NCBI GenBank assembly: GCA_036382905.1 | Contig: DASVPL010000222.1 | Location: 1 to 28,096, forward strand | Length of the DNA: 28,096 bases | DNA from: AC-37 sp036382905 | Lineage (GTDB): Bacteria; Actinomycetota; Thermoleophilia; Solirubrobacterales; Thermoleophilaceae | Direction of reading: 5' to 3' | Shown here: positions 22,174-28,096 of the stretch, piece by piece | How positions within the stretch are numbered: the stretch's first letter is position 1 | Layout: each line of letters begins with the position of its first letter | Program-made: the position numbers and the translations under genes | Notes under the pieces: model-generated | Database searches by the model: none | What the model was told of the DNA's origin: nothing | The model's input: the letters and a program-made list of their open reading frames with translations, nothing else

Positions 22174-23102
22174 CCGATCACCGGCAGCGTCCGCTGCTCG
22201 GCCAGGGAGTCGAGCGTGGCCTGCATCTTGGCGAGCACGTACTCGTCGACCTCGTCGACGTCGGGGTCCGCACCGAACTGCTCGTTCAGGTCGATCGGCT
22301 CGAGCGCGCGGATCTGGAGCTTGGCCGGCAGCGGCACGTGGCCGAGCATGTCGCCGACGTTCACGCCCCACGGGGCCGCGAGCGAGATCGGCAGCACCTT
22401 CAGGCGGAACATGCGGTCGAGCCGCAGTAGCCGCGCCAGCCGCTCGCCGCGCGTTAGGAAGAGCGCGGTCTCCTGCCCGCCGAGCGAGACGATCGGGACG
22501 ATCGGCACGCCGTGCTCGAGCGCCAGCCGCACGTAGCCCTTGCGGCCGTTGAAGTCGACCCGCGCGGACTCCCAGCTCGGGCGGTGCACCTCGTAGTCGC
22601 CGCCGGGGTAGACCAGGAGCGCGGCACCCGTGTCGAGCGCCTTCTTCGCGTTCTGCGGTGACGCGGCGACGGTCCCGTACCTGCGCAGCGTCGCGAGCCA
22701 CGGCATCGACACGACCAGGTTGTGGGCGAGCTGGTAGAAGCGCCGCTCGACTCCGAAGTACGTGTTGAACGCGAGCGTGAGCACGAGCGTGTCCGGCGTC
22801 ATGTTGCCGCCGGAGTGGTTGCCGACCAGCAGCACCGGTCCCTCGGCGGGGATGTTCTCGAGGCCCTTCACGTCGGCGCGGAAGTAAAAGCTGGCGAGCA
22901 GCCAGAGGCCCGGCAGCGTCTCGCGGATGTAGTCGGGGTCGCGCTCGTCGAGGTCGGCCGTGGGGATGCGGCTCTGCACCTGCTCGGCGATGGCGCGTCC
23001 GAGCGCGCTCGCCAGGCCGCCCGCGGAGGCGCTGCCGTTCACGGATCCGTTGGTGCGCGCGCGCCTCGCGGCCGAGCGCTCGTACTCCCGTGCGGAGCTC
23101 AT
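22170..23102 (-). CDS. PlsC-like 1-acylglycerol-phosphate/lysophospholipid acyltransferase
   Basis: This 310-residue membrane-associated acyltransferase transfers acyl chains from acyl-CoA or acyl-ACP to a glycerolipid. The core has VLLVGNHSGGNMTPD (90-104), where His96 and Asp104 match the relaxed H…D pair of the NHSGG subfamily found in actinobacteria. Further blocks are LLVYPGGDYEVHRPS (the PEG/PGG phosphate-binding motif) and GVPIVPIVSLGGQE (the P motif). A 50-residue Ala/Arg/Ser-rich N-terminus precedes the core. Start ATG 23102 lacks a Shine-Dalgarno; TATACA ends six bases upstream, a possible -10 for a leaderless message. It follows the patatin-like gene by 25 bases and overlaps the SRPBCC frame by four (ATGA), so the genes are coupled. 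Acceptor specificity (lysophospholipid or diacylglycerol) is open. Confidence 0.9.
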   Translation of the reverse strand: MSSAREYERSAARRARTNGSVNGSASAGGLASALGRAIAEQVQSRIPTADLDERDPDYIRETLPGLWLLASFYFRADVKGLENIPAEGPVLLVGNHSGGNMTPDTLVLTLAFNTYFGVERRFYQLAHNLVVSMPWLATLRRYGTVAASPQNAKKALDTGAALLVYPGGDYEVHRPSWESARVDFNGRKGYVRLALEHGVPIVPIVSLGGQETALFLTRGERLARLLRLDRMFRLKVLPISLAAPWGVNVGDMLGHVPLPAKLQIRALEPIDLNEQFGADPDVDEVDEYVLAKMQATLDSLAEQRTLPVIG

Positions 23103-23127
23103 ACGGGGTGTATACCCGCTTGGGCGA

Positions 23128-24207
23128 TCAAGCCGCCTGCCTGCGCACTCCCGGCAGCGTCTCCGGCCACTCCGACGGCGGTCCGTCGGGCTCGCGAATC
23201 TTGTGAGGCTCGCCCTCGGGCAGGTCGTCGAGGTACTGCCGCACGCCGTCCGCGCGGAGCTGCTCGCCGACGGTGCGGATCGCGGTGCGGATGACCACGG
23301 TGAGGTTCCTGCGGCTCATCAGGTTCGGGCCCATGGCCTCGTGGTCCTCGGCCGTGGGCTGGATCAGCACCACCTCGGTGCCGCTCTCGCGCAGCTTCTT
23401 GCTCTCGCCGCCGAGGCGGCGGCCGGACATCCCGCGCATGACCCCCGCCACCCGCTCGACCGGGTTCCACGCGAACGGCGGGTGGAGCGACGACGTCGGG
23501 TTCAGGCACACGACCAGGTCGAGGTCGAGGCCGCGCAGGATGTCGAGGTTCGAGGTGGACCACAGGCCCCCGTCGACGTAGCGGCGCCCGCCGATCCTCA
23601 CCGGGCGGTAGAAGCCGGGGATCGCGCACGAGGCGGCGACGGCGTCGGCCAGCTCGGCCGGCGGGGCGTCGGCGCGCCCGAACGGCACGCGCCGCCCGGT
23701 GGCGTAGTCGCAGGCGACGGCCCAGAAGTTCGGGTGGTCGTTCCAGCCGCTCGGCACCACGCGGCGGATCGTGTCCTTCAGCGGCTCGTTCGAGATCACG
23801 CCCTGCGGGAGCCAGCCGGCCAGGAGCGCGGACGGGCGGTGCAGGTGCGGGGCGGTGACGCTCCGCGCGATCAGGCCCCACGAGCCGGGACCGACGCGCG
23901 GCAGCGCGCGCTCGACGCGGAAGGTCGCCCCGGCGGCGCGGTCGGCGGTGTCCTGCGGGCGCCCGTCCACGCCCATCAGCCCCTCGAACGACCGGCCCTC
24001 CGAGTGGGCGACCATGAACCACGGCGGCACGCCCGAGCTGAGCAGGCCGCCCATCATCGAGCCGGCCGAGGTGCCCACGATGTAGTCGGCGCTGCTGGGA
24101 TCCCAGCCGGTCTCGGTGGCGATCGCCTCGAGCCCGCCGGTGAGCCATGCGCCGCCCATCACGCCGCCGGCGCCGAGTACCAATCCGATCCGCGGTGACC
24201 GTGACAT
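23128..24207 (-). CDS. Patatin-like phospholipase
   Basis: This 359-residue enzyme hydrolyses acyl esters of phospholipids or neutral lipids with a Ser-Asp dyad. The oxyanion glycine loop is LGAGGVMGGAW (11-21), the nucleophile elbow is GTSAG (45-49, Ser47), and the catalytic Asp is in VDGG (Asp212). CAIPGFYRPV matches the strand before the DGG in bacterial patatins, and EVVLIQPT lies in the usual C-terminal strand. No signal peptide is visible, so it is probably an intracellular or peripheral membrane enzyme. ATG 24207 follows the GH35 stop by 16 bases. A TAGACT hexamer lies 13 bases upstream and no Shine-Dalgarno is seen. The acyltransferase follows after 25 bases and the acyl-CoA synthetase next, so the released acid can be re-activated and re-used. 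Confidence 0.93.
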   Translation of the reverse strand: MSRSPRIGLVLGAGGVMGGAWLTGGLEAIATETGWDPSSADYIVGTSAGSMMGGLLSSGVPPWFMVAHSEGRSFEGLMGVDGRPQDTADRAAGATFRVERALPRVGPGSWGLIARSVTAPHLHRPSALLAGWLPQGVISNEPLKDTIRRVVPSGWNDHPNFWAVACDYATGRRVPFGRADAPPAELADAVAASCAIPGFYRPVRIGGRRYVDGGLWSTSNLDILRGLDLDLVVCLNPTSSLHPPFAWNPVERVAGVMRGMSGRRLGGESKKLRESGTEVVLIQPTAEDHEAMGPNLMSRRNLTVVIRTAIRTVGEQLRADGVRQYLDDLPEGEPHKIREPDGPPSEWPETLPGVRRQAA

Positions 24208-24223
24208 CGATCGGTGTCAGAGT

Positions 24224-26974
24224 CTACGGGAGCCGGGCGACGCGGCGCCGCTCGTAGAGGTGCAGCGCCGGCGCGTCCATCCGCGCGGACTCCCCCACGT
24301 TCCAGCGCGCGATCGCCAGGGTGTTCTCGCCGCGCTCGCGCAGGACGCCGGCGGGCAGGTAGAAGCGCTCCTCGCGATCGCGTCCGGCGCGGGCGATCTG
24401 CACGCCGTTCAGGTACACGTTCGCGGGGAAGGACGCCTTCGGCAGGTCGAGCCCGAACGCCGCGTAGTGACCCCTCGGCACGCTCAGCCGGAAGCGCGTG
24501 CGATACCAGGCGACCTCGCCGGGGCCGGAGCTGGTCTCGCGCGGCAGCGACACGCGCTCCCAGGAGGAGTCGTCGAAGCCGCCGCGGTGCCAGCCGGCGC
24601 CCTCGCCGTGGAGGCCGCTCGTGTTGGGGTAGTCCTCGGGCGCGGCCCCGTGGATCCGCCAGTCGATGCCGCCCGACGGCTTGGGCAGGCCGGGTGCCGT
24701 CGAGTAGGTGCCCGCGGCGAGCGGCGTGCTGAACTCGCCGCCGGGGCCGGCCGGGCCGAGGGTCCAGCCGCACGGCGGCGCGCCGGGGCGGTCGAGCGAC
24801 GCGGAGATCAGCCCGCGCGGGTTCTTCGCCTGGATCGCGCCGCCGGCGTCCATGTTGTGGCCCCAGCTCTCGACCAGCACGGCGATGACGTTCTCGCCGC
24901 CGGTCTGGGCGTCGGCCGGCAGCGCGAGGCGCGCGGGCTGCGGCACGGGCGGTGACGCGCCGAGGCCGCCGAGGCCCATCGGGCCGGGCACCTCCGCGGC
25001 GCTCGTGACGGTGCCGAGGCTGCGACCGTTCAGCCACACGTGGTAGCGGTGGCGGCCCTCCAGGCAGAGCTCGCCGGCCGGGCCGCTGTAGCGGCCGCGG
25101 TACCAGATGAAGCCGCTGCCGGGCACGCCGTTGTCGTCGCTGCCGAGCACGGGGCTCGTGTTGGGCTGGACCTGGTTGTGGGTGGAGAGCTTCTCGAGGC
25201 GCGGCCAGGCGGAGTCGTCGAAGGCGGGTTGGCGTTCGGGGGTCTCGGCCCTGCGTCGCCAATCGCTCAGCCGCGGGACCTTCACGCGCGCGGGGCCTTC
25301 CAACGTGCGCCGCTTCACGCTCCCCCGCGCGATCGTCGTCGTCCGTGTTCGGCGCGACGTTTCCACCGTCGACCCCATCAGTAAGAGCGGCCCCACCACG
25401 AGCCGCGTGCCGCTCTTCCAGACGCGTGCGGCCTGCGAGCGCGACATGATCACCAGGGTCCTCTTCCCCAGCCGCAGTATGCGCGGGTGCTTCGCCGGCT
25501 TGAAGTCGAACCGCCGGCCCGCGATCCACACCGAGTACGGCCGCCCGCGGTCGCCGAACAGCACGAGGAAGCGCTTGTCCGCATGCGCGACCTCCGCGCT
25601 CGTGAGGTCGATCCTCCAGCCACTCAGGTTCGCGCGGGCGAGCAACCAGCGCGCCGAGTGGCCGGGCAGCGGCACCGGCGGGGTCGTCCTGCCGTCGATC
25701 GTGACCGGCGTGTCGCGCTCGACCCCGGGGTCCGCGTTGCGGAGGAAGACGTGCAGCGTGCCGTCGTCCACGGAACGCCGCATCCGGTAGACGCCCTCGG
25801 GCGCGTCCACCCGCTCGGTCCGCGCGATCGACCCTCCCGCCGCCCGGATCTGGAGCCCGATCCGGCGCAGCTCGTCGTAGCGCGTGCCGAGCGCGCCCCA
25901 CTCGCGCACCGGCGCGCCGTAGTCGTAGCCCGTGCCGGCGTTCGGGTAGACCTGGTTGCCCCACGTCGTCCCGCCGTAGGTCATGTAGCGGTTGATCATC
26001 GTCAGCCCCTGGCCGAGCAGCGAGATCGTCTGCACGTACTCGTAGCCGATCATGTGCCGGTAGCGGTCCTCGGTCGTGTGACCGTCGTCGGCGAAGGCGA
26101 TCAGGCCGCCCTGGATCTCGGCCGCGTAGAGGGGCGAGCGCTGCACGCCCACCTCGTCCCGGTAGTAGTCCTCGAACGTGTCGACCTGGCGGCGGAAGGT
26201 CTCCTCGTTCCAGTCGGCGCAGCAGGCGAAGCCGTACGGGTAGTTGTCGAAGCCGAACACGTCGACGAGGTCCAGGAAGTGCCCGCGCGAGCGCTCCTGG
26301 CCGAGGAGCTGGACGTCGTTGTGGGTGATCGGGACCTCGATCCCGAGGCCCTTGGCAGTCTGCACCAGGTCGCGCATGTACGCGCGCGACTGCTCGGTCT
26401 CCTCGGCGCCGCCGCCCGGGTGCTCGTTCTCGACCTGGAGCGCCACCATCGTGCCGCGGTTGGCGCCGCCGGCCTGCCAGCGCGCGAGGCGCGGCAGCAC
26501 CGCGGCGAACCAGCGCTTCCAGTCGGCGGTGAACTCGGGCTCGCCGGTGCGGTGGATGCCAGGCTTGCCGAGCGTCCACCACGGGTAGCCGCCGCCGTCG
26601 ACCTCGCCCTGCACGTACGGACCGATCCGCGCGATCACGTCGAGGCCGGCGTCGCGCGCCTCGCGCATGAACCGCTCGACGTCCCAGACGCCGTCGAAGC
26701 GGAAGCGCCCCGGCGCGATCTCGTGGTCCTGCCAGAAGACGTAGATGCTGATCGTGTCGAGCCCGGCCGCCTTCAGCGTGCGCAGCACCCGGCGCCACTG
26801 CGCGGGCCCACCGGGCATGCGGTTCGGGTGGACCTCGCCGGCGTTGACGAAGACGGGGCGGTTCTCGATCCGAAGGGAGTACTTGTCCCAGGTGACCGGC
26901 GTTGCGGCCTGGCTCGGCGCCGCGGCCAGCGCGGCGGTTACGGCAACGGCGGCGATTACGAGGAGGCGGCGCAT
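24224..26974 (-). CDS. Secreted GH35 beta-galactosidase
   Basis: This 916-residue exported enzyme should cleave terminal beta-galactosides. It begins with a signal peptide (MRRLLVIAAVAVTAALAAAPSQA). The GH35 TIM barrel follows: GEVHPNRMPGGPAQWRRVL, the IGPYVQGE strand (family IGPY..AEW), the acid/base Glu184 in VALQVENEHP, the likely nucleophile Glu286 in LYAAEIQGG, and the hallmark YGGTTWGNQ…GYDYGAPVREWG block. The C-terminal half has two galactose-binding jelly-roll domains, each opening with FDDS.W (ending near NGRSLGTV and NGVQIARAG). The usual IGPY-A-EW motif is altered (V and G), so specificity may differ. I chose ATG 26974; a TTG 12 bases earlier is possible. No Shine-Dalgarno is seen; TAGCTT ends nine bases upstream. 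A long inverted repeat lies about 60 bases upstream. The patatin gene follows after 16 bases. Confidence 0.93.
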   Translation of the reverse strand: MRRLLVIAAVAVTAALAAAPSQAATPVTWDKYSLRIENRPVFVNAGEVHPNRMPGGPAQWRRVLRTLKAAGLDTISIYVFWQDHEIAPGRFRFDGVWDVERFMREARDAGLDVIARIGPYVQGEVDGGGYPWWTLGKPGIHRTGEPEFTADWKRWFAAVLPRLARWQAGGANRGTMVALQVENEHPGGGAEETEQSRAYMRDLVQTAKGLGIEVPITHNDVQLLGQERSRGHFLDLVDVFGFDNYPYGFACCADWNEETFRRQVDTFEDYYRDEVGVQRSPLYAAEIQGGLIAFADDGHTTEDRYRHMIGYEYVQTISLLGQGLTMINRYMTYGGTTWGNQVYPNAGTGYDYGAPVREWGALGTRYDELRRIGLQIRAAGGSIARTERVDAPEGVYRMRRSVDDGTLHVFLRNADPGVERDTPVTIDGRTTPPVPLPGHSARWLLARANLSGWRIDLTSAEVAHADKRFLVLFGDRGRPYSVWIAGRRFDFKPAKHPRILRLGKRTLVIMSRSQAARVWKSGTRLVVGPLLLMGSTVETSRRTRTTTIARGSVKRRTLEGPARVKVPRLSDWRRRAETPERQPAFDDSAWPRLEKLSTHNQVQPNTSPVLGSDDNGVPGSGFIWYRGRYSGPAGELCLEGRHRYHVWLNGRSLGTVTSAAEVPGPMGLGGLGASPPVPQPARLALPADAQTGGENVIAVLVESWGHNMDAGGAIQAKNPRGLISASLDRPGAPPCGWTLGPAGPGGEFSTPLAAGTYSTAPGLPKPSGGIDWRIHGAAPEDYPNTSGLHGEGAGWHRGGFDDSSWERVSLPRETSSGPGEVAWYRTRFRLSVPRGHYAAFGLDLPKASFPANVYLNGVQIARAGRDREERFYLPAGVLRERGENTLAIARWNVGESARMDAPALHLYERRRVARLP

Positions 26975-27032
26975 ACCGCGCGGCAAGCTACCCGCGCGCG
27001 GTGGCTCGGGCGCCGCCGGGAATCGCGCAGCT

Positions 27033-27071
27033 TTCCTGACTTAAGGGTCTATACGACCCCTAAGTCAGGAA
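27033..27071. repeat. Long inverted repeat between DMT transporter and GH35 genes
   Basis: TTCCTGACTTAAGGGTC (27033-27049) and GACCCCTAAGTCAGGAA (27055-27071) are reverse complements except at one position, around a TATAC loop. It sits 13 bases after the stop of the DMT gene and about 58 bases before the GH35 start, both on the minus strand, in the longest AT-richer patch of the window. No T-run follows. It may be a terminator for the DMT transcript, an operator for the GH35/patatin operon, or a REP-like repeat. It is not copied in full elsewhere in the window. Confidence 0.8.
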
Positions 27072-27084
27072 TGTCGATCGAAAA

Positions 27085-27984
27085 CTAGGCCGGAGCCGCC
27101 TCCGGCTCCACCGCGCTCGCGTCCTCCTCGTCCGCCCCCGGTGGCGGGGTGAGCGAGGCGGCCACGATCACCAGGGCGAACGCCAGGAGCCGCAGGGTGA
27201 AGCCGAGCGGGTCGTCCGGCATCGGCTCGCCGAAGACGATCGGGCCGGCTGCGATGGTCACGAGGTTCGCGGCGGCGCTGGTCGCGGCGATTACGGGGAC
27301 CGCCCCGCCCTGCTGGAGGCTCCGCGCCGAGACCGTGAGGCCGATCAGCGAGAGCGACGCGATCACGAACGCGAGGGGATGGAGCAGGACCAGGACGCCG
27401 TCGTTGTCGAGCGAGTCGCTGAGCGCCTTGATCGACACGTCGGAGGCGCCCCACAGGAGCCCCGCGCCCACGCCCACGAACGGCGCGCGGGCTCGGCTCT
27501 CGCCCCAGCCGTATACGGCGGCGGCCATCCCGGCCGCGGCGAGCAGCCCGGCGTACAGCGCCAGGGTGCCCGCGCCGTAGTCGGAGTGCGCCTCGTCGCC
27601 GGTGCCGCTCATCGTGGCGGCGAGGAACGCGAGCCCGAGCGCGGTGAGCCCCACGCCGATCCACTCGCGCCGCGTCACGCGCTGGCCGAAGAGCCGGTCC
27701 GCCAGCACCGTGAGCAGCACGAGGCCGCCGGCGATCACAGACTGGACGAGCGAGATCGGCGCGAGCGACAGCGCGGCCACGTGGAGGCCCCACGAGCCGG
27801 TCGCGACGACGATCCCGATCGTGTAGTCGCGGGCGCTGAACAGCGCGAGCGACGAGCGCACCGGGCGGCGCGCGTCGACCGGCGGCGCCTGCCCCGCGCC
27901 GCGGTGCTTCAGCAGGAAGCCGAGCACCGACGTGAACGCGGTGGCGAGCGCGAACAGCAGTCCGACCTGAACCGTCACCGACAT
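27085..27984 (-). CDS. EamA/DMT-family transporter
   Basis: This 299-residue inner-membrane protein has about nine or ten hydrophobic segments in two homologous halves. The first helix is VGLLFALATAFTSVLGFLLKH; the second half begins near VGVGAGLLWGASDVSIKAL, which mirrors the 'GAGLLFALA/WG.s..' EamA pattern. Other features are PISLVQSVIAGGLVLLTVLADRLFG and the paired helix-loop in the C-terminal half ending FGEPMPDD. A Glu/Asp/Ala-rich cytoplasmic tail follows (DEEDASAVEPEAAPA). Substrates in this superfamily are diverse (amino acids, nucleotide sugars, drugs), so none can be named. Start ATG 27984; no clear Shine-Dalgarno. It may be the first gene of the minus-strand run, but the long inverted repeat separates it from the GH35 gene. 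Confidence 0.87.
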   Translation of the reverse strand: MSVTVQVGLLFALATAFTSVLGFLLKHRGAGQAPPVDARRPVRSSLALFSARDYTIGIVVATGSWGLHVAALSLAPISLVQSVIAGGLVLLTVLADRLFGQRVTRREWIGVGLTALGLAFLAATMSGTGDEAHSDYGAGTLALYAGLLAAAGMAAAVYGWGESRARAPFVGVGAGLLWGASDVSIKALSDSLDNDGVLVLLHPLAFVIASLSLIGLTVSARSLQQGGAVPVIAATSAAANLVTIAAGPIVFGEPMPDDPLGFTLRLLAFALVIVAASLTPPPGADEEDASAVEPEAAPA

Positions 27985-28012
27985 CGCGCTGACGGTAGCC
28001 AGCGGGGCCGCG

Positions 28013-28096
28013 ATGGCCGAGCCGCGGGCGGTGCTGACGCGCCCGGCTCCGCCGAGGACCGCGGCGGCCGCGCCCGTGCGCGGCGGCCCGGGCCCC
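28013..28096 (+). other. Right edge: possible start of a rightward gene, otherwise nothing seen
   Basis: From ATG 28013 a frame stays open for 28 codons to the window end (MAEPRAVLTRPAPPRT…), Ala/Pro/Arg-rich with no motif. The minus strand is also open here and in frame with the DMT gene, so the transporter could start further out. Extremely GC-rich DNA keeps frames open by chance, so I make no gene call. Confidence 0.2.

Noticed and set aside
20851..22536. Plus-strand open frame of about 560 codons opposite the acyl-CoA synthetase and acyltransferase
   Set aside because: It crosses two well-supported minus-strand genes and has no domain.
25487..27088. Long plus-strand open frame of about 530 codons opposite the GH35 gene
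   Set aside because: Antisense shadow: Arg/Ala/Val/Asp-rich with no motif, while the opposite strand encodes a full GH35 enzyme. Long antisense frames are expected in very GC-rich genes.
28013..28096. Possible 5' end of a rightward gene
   Set aside because: Only 28 codons, no motif, no clear ribosome-binding site, and all frames tend to stay open here.
1..28096. tRNA, rRNA, CRISPR, insertion sequence, phage or integron
   Set aside because: I looked for cloverleaf ends, spaced direct repeats, transposase or integrase motifs and found none; composition is even along the window.

Overview
The window is very GC-rich, with G or C at most third codon positions, many GTG starts (a few TTG) and almost no non-coding DNA. 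This, the DrrAB-type exporter, the split PntAA/PntAB/PntB transhydrogenase, the CSLREA/DUF11 secreted protein and the TAnnnT-type -10 boxes fit a high-GC Actinomycetota chromosome. Thermoleophilia (Solirubrobacterales or a relative) is my best guess, but that is an inference from gene content. I see no rRNA, tRNA, CRISPR array, insertion sequence, phage gene or replication origin. No stretch over 300 bases lacks a gene; the longest gaps are about 110 bases, at 26975-27084 and 27985-28096.

Left third (1-8382). On the minus strand lie the 5' part of a glycine-betaine/choline-type ABC ATPase (cut by the window edge), a TetR regulator and a quinone oxidoreductase. They are followed by a plus-strand lipase-like hydrolase, a small GST-N/glutaredoxin-like protein (minus), a small unknown ORF (plus), a secreted clan-A glycosidase-like protein (minus), the methionine-salvage isomerase mtnA overlapping a DUF1152 gene (plus), and a three-helix membrane protein (minus).

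Middle (8383-17116). A tight pntAA-pntAB-pntB operon makes the proton-translocating NAD(P) transhydrogenase. Next come a GGCT-fold-like protein with an uncertain start, a SAM methyltransferase (minus), a flavin monooxygenase (plus), and a MarR regulator divergent from a three-gene drug or lipid exporter (one ATPase, two permeases joined by GTGA overlaps). The MarR/exporter gap is a textbook divergent promoter with overlapping -35 boxes and an operator-like palindrome.

Right third (17117-28096). A secreted beta-helix/DUF11 protein and a strongly acidic protein ending in TSEG tetrapeptide repeats lie on the plus strand. A long minus-strand run follows in transcription order: DMT-family transporter, GH35 beta-galactosidase, patatin-like lipase, PlsC-type acyltransferase, and an unusual open frame joining an SRPBCC lipid-binding domain to a fatty acyl-CoA synthetase. 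The last three genes together look like a deacylation/activation/reacylation cassette for membrane or storage lipids.

The most interesting points are the mtnA-DUF1152 coupling, the SRPBCC-acyl-CoA synthetase fusion with a strong internal ribosome-binding site inside the lipid cassette, three convergent gene pairs that share a CTAG double stop (one centred in a perfect 18-bp palindrome), the synonymously scrambled TSEG repeat, and repeated signs of leaderless transcription. None of these is proven by sequence alone.
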